Shown here piece after piece: positions 50,706-61,667 of a stretch of DNA of 64,000 bases (position 1 is the first letter of the stretch; every line of letters begins with the position of its first letter). Under the pieces are notes generated by a model. That model saw only the letters and a program-made list of their open reading frames with translations, did not search any database and had not been told where the DNA came from. The stretch is from Eubacterium xylanophilum ATCC 35991 (GTDB lineage Bacteria; Bacillota; Clostridia; Lachnospirales; Lachnospiraceae): positions 62,001 through 126,000 of the forward strand of contig NZ_JAEB01000001.1 in the NCBI RefSeq assembly GCF_000518685.1. The letters run 5' to 3'. The translations under genes were made by a program, and so were the position numbers.

Positions 50706-52478
50706 ATGTCACAAGAAGTAATTAAATATGTAGATGAAAATATATGGGGAATATGGTTTCTTATCGGAGCTGCCCTTGTATTCTGGATGCAGGCGGGATT
50801 TGCCATGGTGGAGGCTGGATTTACCAGAGCGAAAAATGCTGGAAATATCATAATGAAAAACCTTATGGATTTCTGTATTGGTGCCGTAATGTTTATCCTG
50901 ATTGGAGCATCTTTATTAATTGGTGAAGATATTTGTGGTTTTATTGGAAAACCTGGTTTTGATCTATTTACGGCCTATGAAAACTTTAATTTATCTTCAT
51001 TTGTATTCAACTTAGTATTCTGTGCAACCACTGCTACTATCGTATCTGGAGCAATGGCTGAGAGAACTAAATTTTTGTCATATTGTATTTATTCCGGAAT
51101 TATTTCTGGTATAATTTATCCGATAGAAGCTCACTGGATTTGGGGTGGTGGATGGCTTGCCAACTTAGGTTTCCATGATTTTGCAGGGTCATGTGCAATT
51201 CACACAGTTGGTGGTGTTTCAGCACTTATCGGTGCGGCAATCCTTGGACCTAGAATTGGAAAGTTCAAGAAGGACAAGGATGGTAAAGTAACAAAGGTAA
51301 ATGCTATTCCGGGACACAACCTTACAATTGGAGCACTTGGTGTGTTTATTCTCTGGTTTGGATGGTATGGTTTCAACGGTGCAGCCGCTACTTCACTTCC
51401 GGATCTTGGCTCAATTTTCTTTACAACAACAATCGCTCCCGCTGTTGCAACAGTTGTATGTATGATTTATACATGGGTAAAATATGGAAAACCAGATGTT
51501 TCCATGTGTCTAAATGCAAGCCTTGCAGGTCTTGTGGCAATTACAGCACCATGTGATATTACAGATGCGGCAGGGGCGCTCATTATCGGATTTGTAGCAG
51601 GTTTATTGGTTGTATTTGGCGTATGGTTTTGCGACAATATTATCAATGTTGACGACCCTGTTGGAGCTGTTGCAGTACACATGCTCAATGGATTATGGGG
51701 AACAATTGCTGTCGGACTATTTGCCACAGATACAGCACCTGGATATAAAATTGCAGTAGATGGCGGTGCTATTAAGGCTGAAGGATTGTTTTATGGTGGC
51801 GGATTTACACAGCTTGGATTGCAGGCACTTGGTCTATTGGCAGTTGTCGCTTGGACCGCTATTCTTATAACAATTACATTTTTCGCAATCAAGGCAATAT
51901 TCGGATTGAGAGTGGATGCAGAGGAAGAAATAGAAGGACTTGACTCAACTGAACATGGGCTTCCAAGTGCATATACAGACTTTATGCCAGCTGGAAACAG
52001 ATTCTATGCCGCTATGCCAGCTGGAATCAAAACAAGCGAGGGAAATGTTCCGGTGGAAGAGGCTATCAAGATTACAGATGTGCCTACACAGGGTATTACT
52101 CCTAAAGTTGATATGTCCGGAACACCACTTAGTAAAGTTGATATCATCTGTAAGCAGAGCAGGTTTGAGGATTTGCAAGAGGCGCTGGCAGGTATCGGCG
52201 TAAACGGAATAACCGTAACCCAGATTCTTGGATGTGGTGCTCAGAATGATAAGCATAAGTACTATCGTGGAGTTGCACTTGATTTTACACTTTTACCTAG
52301 AACTAAGGTTGAAGTTGTAGTTGCAGCAGTTCCGGTTGAGGATGTAATTAAAGCTTCAGTTGAGGCTCTATATACAGGAAATTACGGAGATGGAAAAATC
52401 TTTGTATACGATGTGCGCGATGCAGTGAGAGTTCGTACCGGTGAGGTTGGATTTGACGCATTGCAGGATCACAATTAA
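50706..52478 (+). CDS. Ammonium channel fused to a C-terminal PII domain
   Basis: Residues about 10-425 are an Amt/MEP/Rh channel with eleven helices: FWMQAGFAMVEAGFTRAKN, the pore-region strands EAHWIWGGGWL and DFAGSCAIHTVGG with the first conserved His, and VHMLNGLWGT with the second. After a linker of about 45 residues comes a PII domain (about 475-590) with VDIICKQSRFEDLQEALAGIGVNG split over two strands, GCGAQNDKHKYYRG, LLPRTKVEVVV and GDGKIFVYDV. The T-loop Tyr51 of PII is Leu (about residue 525), so it cannot be uridylylated there. The PII domain should gate its own channel according to ATP/ADP/2-oxoglutarate. ATG 50706 after CGGAGG is chosen; TTG 50700 lies too close. Confidence 0.93.
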   Translation: MSQEVIKYVDENIWGIWFLIGAALVFWMQAGFAMVEAGFTRAKNAGNIIMKNLMDFCIGAVMFILIGASLLIGEDICGFIGKPGFDLFTAYENFNLSSFVFNLVFCATTATIVSGAMAERTKFLSYCIYSGIISGIIYPIEAHWIWGGGWLANLGFHDFAGSCAIHTVGGVSALIGAAILGPRIGKFKKDKDGKVTKVNAIPGHNLTIGALGVFILWFGWYGFNGAAATSLPDLGSIFFTTTIAPAVATVVCMIYTWVKYGKPDVSMCLNASLAGLVAITAPCDITDAAGALIIGFVAGLLVVFGVWFCDNIINVDDPVGAVAVHMLNGLWGTIAVGLFATDTAPGYKIAVDGGAIKAEGLFYGGGFTQLGLQALGLLAVVAWTAILITITFFAIKAIFGLRVDAEEEIEGLDSTEHGLPSAYTDFMPAGNRFYAAMPAGIKTSEGNVPVEEAIKITDVPTQGITPKVDMSGTPLSKVDIICKQSRFEDLQEALAGIGVNGITVTQILGCGAQNDKHKYYRGVALDFTLLPRTKVEVVVAAVPVEDVIKASVEALYTGNYGDGKIFVYDVRDAVRVRTGEVGFDALQDHN

Positions 52479-52481
52479 TAA

Positions 52482-54104
<1,623 letters not shown>

Positions 54105-54194
54105 ATATAGATTATTTGTACTTCTTTGACACAAAATCGACACTTAATTCACATAATATATATAGAGTAAAAAAATAACTAGGAGGAATGGATT

Positions 54195-55424
54195 ATGAAG
54201 AGATTAATTAAACTAACGCTATTTGTACTTGTCTTACATTGTTGTATTGCATGTTCAGTAGATGCTAATGCAACTGCCAAAGGAATTTGCGGAAAAGAAG
54301 CTACATATGAAGATGATGGAAAAGGCACAATGACTATTAGTGGAAAGGGAGTTGTAGATTCATTGCCGACTCAGCCTCAGACTAATTCGGGAGGAAGTGA
54401 GTCACTAAAAAAGATAGTAATTTCAGAGGGCATCACTTCAATAAACGTAGGCTTATCTAAGTGGATTTATCTTAATTCTATAGAGAGTGTTGTATTGCCT
54501 GATACAATTCAGGATATCGGATCAACATTTTCCGGAACGAAAATTAAGGAAATCATCTTGCCTCAAGGCATAAAAGTTTTAGGAGATAAGTCCTTTTATA
54601 ATTGTGCAGAATTGAAGAATGTGGTTTTATCGAATAATCTTGTTGAAATAGGTGATAGTGCGTTTTGCAGATGCACAAAGCTTAGTGAAATCGTAATTCC
54701 CAAATCGGTTATAAAGATCGGTAAAAATGCCTTAGAAAATGCCGACAACCTTATGAGAGTAGATAACAAATCAAGCGTTGTATGTGAATTACCTACTAAG
54801 AGAGAGGGATCCCTTAAGTTGCTTCAAACGTTTTTTGTTGATGGTAAACAGGTAACAAGTGTTCCCGCCAATAAAATTGCAATTGGAAAGTGGAATTCTT
54901 ATAAGGTAACTTTAAAACTTGCTGGTGGAAAGCTTATAGGAAAAGGTATTAAATATCATGTATACAATACTGAAGAAAAGCTGCCGAAGGCTAGGAAAAA
55001 AGGCTACATATTCTGTGGATGGCTCCAAAAGAATTCAGGTTATGATGTGACATGCGATAGGATATCTAGTTCACTATCCCGAGCAGTGACATTCAAAGCA
55101 ATATTCAAGAAGGTAGTTAAGAAGAAGACTAAGAAAAAAACTACATTGACTCTAAAAAATGCCATAATAGGTAGTGGGTCATCTCATATTGTTGTAAAAG
55201 TGTCAAATAACAAAAAGATGGATAAGTCAGTTGTATTTAAAATTGAAATGTCCAAGAACTGCAAGAAAAATAAACGTGGTATTAGTTGTAATTATGTAAA
55301 GAAAAACAAAGATATTATAATTACAATTAAAAAACGCAAAGGAAAGTTTGTTAAGGTTTCATGGGGAGATTCTGGAGATTCTGAGAGTACATTGAAGTCG
55401 CCAGAGTACTTGATTGCCAAGTAA
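54195..55424 (+). CDS. Secreted BspA-type leucine-rich repeat protein (409 aa)
   Basis: A signal peptide (IKLTLFVLVLHCCIACSVDANA) is followed by four or five BspA/TpLRR-type repeats of about 23 residues (about 65-190). Their consensus is LKxIxLPxGIxxIGxxAFxxC, e.g. LKNVVLSNNLVEIGDSAFCRC. Next come an InlB-like beta repeat (GYIFCGWLQ, about 265) and a lysine-rich C-terminal domain after KKKTKKKT. Such proteins are surface or secreted binding proteins. It lies between pyrG and gltB with its own upstream gap (90 bases, no convincing 17-bp promoter; TTGACA at 54127 has no well-spaced -10). AGGAGG precedes ATG. Not connected to nitrogen metabolism by sequence. Confidence 0.82.
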   Translation: MKRLIKLTLFVLVLHCCIACSVDANATAKGICGKEATYEDDGKGTMTISGKGVVDSLPTQPQTNSGGSESLKKIVISEGITSINVGLSKWIYLNSIESVVLPDTIQDIGSTFSGTKIKEIILPQGIKVLGDKSFYNCAELKNVVLSNNLVEIGDSAFCRCTKLSEIVIPKSVIKIGKNALENADNLMRVDNKSSVVCELPTKREGSLKLLQTFFVDGKQVTSVPANKIAIGKWNSYKVTLKLAGGKLIGKGIKYHVYNTEEKLPKARKKGYIFCGWLQKNSGYDVTCDRISSSLSRAVTFKAIFKKVVKKKTKKKTTLTLKNAIIGSGSSHIVVKVSNNKKMDKSVVFKIEMSKNCKKNKRGISCNYVKKNKDIIITIKKRKGKFVKVSWGDSGDSESTLKSPEYLIAK

Positions 55425-55493
55425 TAGTATAATTGGGTTACGAAGTTGAAATAGTCGTTCCGTTAAATTTATTAAGTTTTTTCGTAAAACTAC

Positions 55494-55601
55494 TTGACAA
55501 AGTAAAGTTTCGAGTGTAGAATAATTAATTGTAATAAGAAATAACTGACAAAGGCGTCAGGAGAGCTTGTAGTAGATACAAGTTCTTCGACGTCTTTTTT
55601 T
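55494..55601 (+). promoter_or_regulatory. gltB leader: promoter, hexaloop hairpin and overlapping terminator
   Basis: TTGACA (55494-55499), 17 bp, TAGAAT (55517-55522). CTGAC-AAAGGC-GTCAG (55545-55560) is a clean five-pair hairpin with a six-base loop of A-x-x-G-x-x type. The loop's GGC and the 3' arm also start a long terminator. Bases 55553-55571 pair with 55577-55594 (18 pairs, one bulged A, GTAGA loop) and seven T follow. The two folds exclude each other. About 55 bases later GGAGG introduces gltB. Confidence 0.85.
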
Positions 55602-55659
55602 GTGCTATACGCACATATAAAAAAGAGTAAAAACGACGAAAGAAACTGGAGGACTACAT

Positions 55660-58600
55660 ATGTTAGAGAGTAAGTATAATCAAGGTTTGTACAGAGAACA
55701 ATTCGAACATGACAATTGTGGAATTGGAGCAGTTGTTAACATCAAGGGAAAGCCAACACATCAAATTGTGGCCGATGCTCTTCATATAGTAGAAAACTTG
55801 GAGCATAGAGCAGGAAAGGATGCTGAGGGCGAGACAGGAGATGGTGTTGGAATACTAACACAGATTTCCCACAAGTTTTTCAAGAAGGAATTGAAGAAAA
55901 TGGGGATTGAAGGCTTGGAAAAGGGAGACTATGGTGTCGGAATGTTTTTCTTCCCTCAGAATGAACTTGGAAGACTTCAGGCCAAGAAGATGTTTGAGAT
56001 TATAGTGGCCAAAGAGGGAATGGAGTTCCTTGGTTGGAGAGAAGTTCCTACTAAGCCAAGTGTTCTCGGAGAAAAGGCGAGAAGTTGTATGCCTTGCATC
56101 TGCCAGGGATTTGTGAAGCGCCCGGAGAATGTAGAGAAGGGAATTGATTTTGACAGAAAACTTTACATTGTAAGGCGTGTATTTGAGCAGAGTAATGTTG
56201 ATACATATGTACCTTCTCTTTCAAGTAGAACAATTGTATATAAGGGAATGTTTCTTGTTGGTCAGCTCAGAACATTTTTCCTAGATTTGCAGGATAAGAG
56301 CTATGATTCAGCGATTGCTCTTGTGCATTCGAGATTCTCGACTAATACGAATCCTAGCTGGGAGAGGGCACATCCCAATCGTTTCATAGTTCACAATGGA
56401 GAGATAAATACGATTAAAGGAAATGCTGACAAGATGTTGGCGAGAGAAGAGACCATGGAGGCCGTAAAACTCAGCGATGAAGATATGTCAAAGGTGCTTC
56501 CGGTTGTAAGTGCGAGTGGCTCGGATTCGGCAATGCTCGATAATACTCTTGAGTTCCTTGTTATGAGTGGAATGGAGTTGCCTTTGGCTTTGATGGTTAC
56601 GATTCCTGAGCCATGGACCCACAACGATACAATTTCTCAGGAGGGAAGGGATTTCTTCCAATATTATGCAACAATGATGGAACCATGGGATGGTCCTGCA
56701 TCAATCCTTTTCTCAGATGGAGATTATATGGGAGCTGTGCTTGACAGAAATGGTCTGCGTCCTTCTAGATACTATCTTATGGATGATGACAGATTGATTC
56801 TCTCTTCTGAGGTTGGTGTGCTTGATCTTCCTGAAAAACACATTGTTAAGAAGGAGAGACTTCATCCTGGAAAGATGTTATTAGTGGATACTGTAAAGGG
56901 AAAAGTATTCTATGATAAGGAAATTAAAGAGTATTATGCGAGTAAAGAGCCATACGGTGAGTGGCTTGACAGTAACCTTGTAACTCTCGGAGAGTTGAAG
57001 ATTCCAAATGAAAAGGTTCCTGATTTTACCAGAGATGAGCTAAGCACACTCCAAAAGGCGTTTGGATATTCTTATGAAGAATACCGCGAGGGAATCAAGA
57101 CCATGGCATTGACCGGTTCTGAGAAGATAGGTGCCATGGGTGTAGATACTCCTATTGCTGCTCTTTCCGGTGAGTATCAGCCGTTGTTCTATTATTTTAA
57201 ACAGCTATTTGCCCAAGTTACAAACCCACCAATTGATGCTGTCAGAGAGAAAATAGTTACATCAACAACAGTTTATGTTGGAAAAGATGGTAATTTATTG
57301 CAGGAAAAGCCAGAAAATTGCAGGGTATTGAAGATAAATAATCCGATTTTAAATGACCTTGATTTATTGAAAATAAAAAATGCTGAAAGTTCAGGATTTA
57401 AGGTAGCTACAGTGCCAATTATTTACTATAAAAACACACCTATGAAACGAGTTCTTGATCAGCTATTTGTAGCAGTTGACAAGGCTTATAGAAAGGGCGC
57501 CAATATCCTTATTCTTTCTGATAGAGGAGTGGATGAAACGCATGTGGCAATTCCATCACTTTTGGCAGTTTCTGCAGTTCACAAACATTTAGTTAGAACC
57601 AAGAAGAGGACAGCATTGTCAATTATCCTTGAGTCAGGAGAGCCTAGAGAGGTTCACCACTTTGCTACATTACTAGGATACGGAGCCAGTGCAGTTAATC
57701 CATATCTTGCACATGCTACAATTGGTGAACTTATAAAGGATGGAGCACTTAACAAGGATTACTATGCTGCAGAATCTGATTATGATAATGCTATTATCAG
57801 CGGAATTGTTAAGATTGCTTCTAAGATGGGAATCAGTACGATTCAGTCATACATGGGAAGCCAGATTTTTGAGGCTGTAGGTATCTCTGAAGACGTTATT
57901 GATAGATACTTTACTGGAACTGTAAGTAGAATCGGGGGAATCGATCTCGATGACATAGGAAGAGAGGTTGACAAGCAACATTCCAAGGCCTTTGACCCAC
58001 TTGGACTTGATACTGACAATAACCTTAGATCCACAGGTCGTCACAAGATGAGAAGCGACGGAGAGTATCATAGATACAATCCACAGACTATCCACATGCT
58101 TCAAAAATCAACGAGAACCGGAAGCTACGAGCAGTTCGTAGAGTATACCAAGATGGTTGACTCTGAGAGAACAGGGTATATTAGAAGTTTGATGGAGTTT
58201 AATTATCCTAGCGAGAGCGTTCCAATCGAAGAGGTTGAGAGCGAAGAGGAAATCGTTAAGAGATTTAAGACGGGAGCCATGTCATATGGTTCTATATCGC
58301 AAGAAGCTCACGAAGCTCTTGCAATCGCCATGAATAGACTTGGAGGAAAGTCAAATAGTGGAGAAGGTGGAGAGAGCGATGAGAGAATTCTATCCGCGGG
58401 AACAAAAAATAGCAGAAATTCTGCAATTAAGCAGGTTGCCAGCGGAAGATTCGGAGTGACAAGTAGTTATCTTGTAAGTGCCAAGGAAATCCAGATTAAG
58501 ATGGCTCAGGGAGCTAAGCCTGGCGAGGGAGGACATCTCCCAGGTAAGAAGGTTTATCCATGGATTGCCAAGACAAGACATTCAACACCTGGTGTGAGCC

Positions 58601-60132
58601 TTATCTCACCGCCACCTCATCATGATATCTATTCTATCGAAGATTTGGCACAGCTTATATATGATTTAAAGAGTGCCAATAAGGAAGCTAGAATTAGTGT
58701 AAAGCTTGTATCAGAAGCAGGAGTTGGAACTGTTGCTGCAGGTGTTGCTAAGGCAGGTGCGCAGGTAATCTTGATTTCCGGATATGACGGCGGAACAGGT
58801 GCTGCACCACTTAGTTCAATTCACAATGCAGGATTACCACTTGAGTTAGGTCTTGCAGAGACGCATCAGACATTAGTTGCAAATGGTCTGAGAGACCGAG
58901 TTCGCATTGAGACAGACGGAAAACTTATGAGTGGTAGAGATGTGGCAATCGCCGCAATTCTTGGAGCTGAGGAGTTTGGGTTCGCAACAGCACCATTGGT
59001 AACACTTGGATGTACCATGATGAGAGTATGTAATCTAGATACATGTCCGATGGGAATTGCAACTCAGAATCCAGAGCTTAGAAAACGCTTTGCCGGTAAA
59101 CCGGAATATGTCATGAACTTTATGATTTTTATTGCTAGACAGTTAAGAGAGTATATGGCAAAGCTTGGTGTCAGAAGCGTTGATGAATTGGTTGGAAGAA
59201 CTGATTTGCTAAAAGTAAGTGACATAAGAGATGATAAGCAGAGAAAACTGGATCTTTCTCAGATACTATATAGAGGAAGTTCAGAAGAGCAGCACATTTT
59301 CAATAAAGATAAAGTCTATGACTTTGAATTGGAAAAGACAGTTGACGAGACAGTTGTTCTTGCTGACAAGAGTGTACAGAATGCTATTAAGGGCAAGGGT
59401 GAGGCTGAGATTGATGTCGAGCTCATGAATATTAATAGAAGTTTTGGTACATTGGTTGGAGCTGAGATTACAAGGAATCACAGTGAAGGACTGAAGGAAG
59501 ATTCTGTTAAGATTAATTGTACTGGAGCCGGTGGACAGAGCTTCGGAGCATTTATTCCTAAAGGTCTGACCCTAAATCTCAAGGGAGATTCCAATGATTA
59601 CTTTGGAAAGGGCCTATCGGGTGGAAAGCTGATTGTGGCACCACCGGAAGATGCAAAGTATGATCCATCGGAAAATGTTATTATCGGAAATGTTGCGCTA
59701 TATGGTGCTACCAGCGGAGAGGCTTATATCTCAGGAGTTGCAGGCGAGAGATTCTGCGTTAGAAACTCTGGTGTAACAGCTGTTGTAGAGGGAGTTGGCG
59801 AGCATGGATGTGAGTACATGACAGGTGGTTATGTAGCAGTCCTTGGAAAGACTGACAAAAACTTTGCAGCCGGTATGAGTGGCGGTATTGCATATGTATA
59901 TGACGAAGATAGCCATTTATATAAAAACCTCAACAAGGAGTTAATTCTGGTTGAGAAAGTTGAGAGAGAAGAGGACATCAAGAAGCTTAGAGAGATGCTT
60001 GAGAAGCATGTGTACTATACTCACTCAGCTAAGGCGCAGACTATTCTCGATGATTTTGAGAATAATCTTGCCAAGTTTAAGAAAATTATACCTGAAGATT
60101 TCAAGAAAATCACAGAGAGTGCTAATGCATAG
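55660..60132 (+). CDS. gltB: Glutamate synthase large subunit (NADPH-GOGAT alpha)
   Basis: 1,490 residues in the standard order. A class II glutaminase domain has its nucleophile at Cys20 (HDNCGIGAVV), so about 19 residues are removed. The central domain and the FMN-binding synthase domain (MSYGSISQEAHEAL, GEGGESDE) follow. The 3Fe-4S cysteines are in TLGCTMMRVCNLDTCPMG. The C-terminal right-handed beta-helix contains GAGGQSFGAF and YGATSGEAYISG. It converts glutamine and 2-oxoglutarate into two glutamates with electrons from GltD. It is controlled by the terminator leader upstream, and gltD follows after 17 bases. Confidence 0.97.
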   Translation: MLESKYNQGLYREQFEHDNCGIGAVVNIKGKPTHQIVADALHIVENLEHRAGKDAEGETGDGVGILTQISHKFFKKELKKMGIEGLEKGDYGVGMFFFPQNELGRLQAKKMFEIIVAKEGMEFLGWREVPTKPSVLGEKARSCMPCICQGFVKRPENVEKGIDFDRKLYIVRRVFEQSNVDTYVPSLSSRTIVYKGMFLVGQLRTFFLDLQDKSYDSAIALVHSRFSTNTNPSWERAHPNRFIVHNGEINTIKGNADKMLAREETMEAVKLSDEDMSKVLPVVSASGSDSAMLDNTLEFLVMSGMELPLALMVTIPEPWTHNDTISQEGRDFFQYYATMMEPWDGPASILFSDGDYMGAVLDRNGLRPSRYYLMDDDRLILSSEVGVLDLPEKHIVKKERLHPGKMLLVDTVKGKVFYDKEIKEYYASKEPYGEWLDSNLVTLGELKIPNEKVPDFTRDELSTLQKAFGYSYEEYREGIKTMALTGSEKIGAMGVDTPIAALSGEYQPLFYYFKQLFAQVTNPPIDAVREKIVTSTTVYVGKDGNLLQEKPENCRVLKINNPILNDLDLLKIKNAESSGFKVATVPIIYYKNTPMKRVLDQLFVAVDKAYRKGANILILSDRGVDETHVAIPSLLAVSAVHKHLVRTKKRTALSIILESGEPREVHHFATLLGYGASAVNPYLAHATIGELIKDGALNKDYYAAESDYDNAIISGIVKIASKMGISTIQSYMGSQIFEAVGISEDVIDRYFTGTVSRIGGIDLDDIGREVDKQHSKAFDPLGLDTDNNLRSTGRHKMRSDGEYHRYNPQTIHMLQKSTRTGSYEQFVEYTKMVDSERTGYIRSLMEFNYPSESVPIEEVESEEEIVKRFKTGAMSYGSISQEAHEALAIAMNRLGGKSNSGEGGESDERILSAGTKNSRNSAIKQVASGRFGVTSSYLVSAKEIQIKMAQGAKPGEGGHLPGKKVYPWIAKTRHSTPGVSLISPPPHHDIYSIEDLAQLIYDLKSANKEARISVKLVSEAGVGTVAAGVAKAGAQVILISGYDGGTGAAPLSSIHNAGLPLELGLAETHQTLVANGLRDRVRIETDGKLMSGRDVAIAAILGAEEFGFATAPLVTLGCTMMRVCNLDTCPMGIATQNPELRKRFAGKPEYVMNFMIFIARQLREYMAKLGVRSVDELVGRTDLLKVSDIRDDKQRKLDLSQILYRGSSEEQHIFNKDKVYDFELEKTVDETVVLADKSVQNAIKGKGEAEIDVELMNINRSFGTLVGAEITRNHSEGLKEDSVKINCTGAGGQSFGAFIPKGLTLNLKGDSNDYFGKGLSGGKLIVAPPEDAKYDPSENVIIGNVALYGATSGEAYISGVAGERFCVRNSGVTAVVEGVGEHGCEYMTGGYVAVLGKTDKNFAAGMSGGIAYVYDEDSHLYKNLNKELILVEKVEREEDIKKLREMLEKHVYYTHSAKAQTILDDFENNLAKFKKIIPEDFKKITESANA

Positions 60133-60149
60133 AAAGGAGCGATAGTATC

Positions 60150-61634
60150 ATGGGTAAAGCTACAGGATTTTTAGAATATGATAGACAAGACGCTCCTGTT
60201 AGGGAGCCAAAGGACAGAATAAATGACTTCAACGAGTTCCATGGTTGTCTCAGTAGAGAGCAACAAAGCTGCCAGGGAGCAAGGTGTATGGAGTGTGGAG
60301 TTCCATTCTGTCAGGGAGGTAGTGTTATTGCAGGCATGGTTTCAGGATGTCCGCTCAGAAACTTGGTTCCTGAGACCAACGACCTTGTAACTCTCGGAAA
60401 TTACGAATTGGCATATAAGAGACTTTCCTCAACTCATCCGTTTCCGGAGTTCACTTCGAGAGTGTGTCCTGCATTGTGTGAGGCGGCATGTACTTGTGGA
60501 CTTCACGGTGAACCGGTATCTACTAAGGAAAATGAAAAGACGATCATAGAGTATGCCTTTGAAAAGAATTTAGTGGACTCGGGAGAACCAACCAATAGAA
60601 CAGGCAAGACTGTTGCAGTTGTAGGAAGCGGTCCGGCAGGACTTACAGTTGCCAAGGAGCTAAATAAAAGAGGTCATAAGGTGACCGTATTTGAGCGCCA
60701 TGACAGAGTGGGCGGACTTCTTAGATATGGAATTCCCAATATGAAGCTTGACAAGCGCGTTATTGATAGAAGAATAGGGTTGATGGAAAAAGCAGGAATA
60801 GAGTTTAAAACAGGTGTTGACATCGGAAAAGATATCAAAGGTGAGGAGCTACTGGAAAAATTCGACCGCGTTGTCCTCTGTGGAGGAGCCACAAATCCGA
60901 GGGATATCAAGGTGCCAGGCAGGGAAAGCAAGGGAATTTACTTTGCGGTTGATTTTCTGAGTAAGGTAACAAAGAGAATTCTTGACAATGATTACAAGAC
61001 GTTTCCATACGAGATGGCCAAGGATAAAAACGTGGTTGTTATCGGTGGCGGTGATACGGGAAATGACTGTGTGGGAACGGCAATTAGACTTGGAGCTAAG
61101 AGCGTAACTCAGATTGAGATGATGCCTAAGCCACCTGTTTCAAGAGCAGAGAGCAATCCGTGGCCTGAGTGGCCAAGAATCTTCAAGACTGATTATGGTC
61201 AGGAAGAGGCAATATATAAGTTTGGCGAAGATCCAAGAATCTTCGAGAAGACTGTTTCAAAGTTTATCTCCGATGACAAGGGAAATGTGTCAAAGGTTGA
61301 GATAATAGATGTAAAAATGGTCCGCGATAATAAGACCGGACGAATGAATATGGAAACTGTAAAGGGGACAGAAAAGGAAATAGATGCAGATCTAGTTCTA
61401 ATTGCTGCAGGTTTTCTTGGAAATGAAATTTACACGGCAGATAGTTTTGGTGTAGAATGTAATGAAAGAACTAATATCAAAACTCAGAGTGATTCATATC
61501 AAACTAACAATCCTAAGGTATTTACGGCGGGGGATATGCACCGCGGTCAATCTTTGGTTGTATGGGCGATGGCCGAGGGGAAGGCAGCAGCCAAACAGGT
61601 GGATAAATCGCTTATGGGTTACACTAATCTATAG
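60150..61634 (+). CDS. gltD: Glutamate synthase small subunit (NADPH-GOGAT beta)
   Basis: 494 residues with the N-terminal Fe-S region CQGARCMECGVPFCQGG plus the later cysteines CPALCEAACTCGLHG. FAD-binding GSGPAGLTVAKEL, the NADPH-binding site GGGDTGNDCVGTAIRLG, and the terminal ATG-type motif TAGDMHRGQSLVVWA (FAD ribityl) are all present. It takes electrons from NADPH and passes them to GltB. AAAGGAG precedes the ATG, 17 bases after gltB. The stop codon lies in a small hairpin in front of glnA. Confidence 0.97.
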   Translation: MGKATGFLEYDRQDAPVREPKDRINDFNEFHGCLSREQQSCQGARCMECGVPFCQGGSVIAGMVSGCPLRNLVPETNDLVTLGNYELAYKRLSSTHPFPEFTSRVCPALCEAACTCGLHGEPVSTKENEKTIIEYAFEKNLVDSGEPTNRTGKTVAVVGSGPAGLTVAKELNKRGHKVTVFERHDRVGGLLRYGIPNMKLDKRVIDRRIGLMEKAGIEFKTGVDIGKDIKGEELLEKFDRVVLCGGATNPRDIKVPGRESKGIYFAVDFLSKVTKRILDNDYKTFPYEMAKDKNVVVIGGGDTGNDCVGTAIRLGAKSVTQIEMMPKPPVSRAESNPWPEWPRIFKTDYGQEEAIYKFGEDPRIFEKTVSKFISDDKGNVSKVEIIDVKMVRDNKTGRMNMETVKGTEKEIDADLVLIAAGFLGNEIYTADSFGVECNERTNIKTQSDSYQTNNPKVFTAGDMHRGQSLVVWAMAEGKAAAKQVDKSLMGYTNL

Positions 61635-61651
61635 GGCATAGCAGTTGCCCT
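61633..61651 (+). other. Intercistronic hairpin between gltD and glnA
   Basis: AGGGCA-TAGCAGT-TGCCCT, six pairs and a seven-base loop, overlapping the gltD stop. No T-run follows, so it is not a terminator; a role in RNA processing or in adjusting glnA translation is possible. Its loop does not have the hexaloop pattern. Confidence 0.5.
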
Positions 61652-61667
61652 AAGTCGGAGGTAAAAT

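Noticed and set aside
54127-54170. Promoter TTGACA...TAATAT for the LRR gene
   Set aside because: The spacing is about 22 bp, too long for confidence; left unannotated.
61633-61651. Fourth ANTAR hexaloop site before glnA
   Set aside because: The loop has seven bases, there is no terminator downstream, and glnA is read from the gltB promoter.
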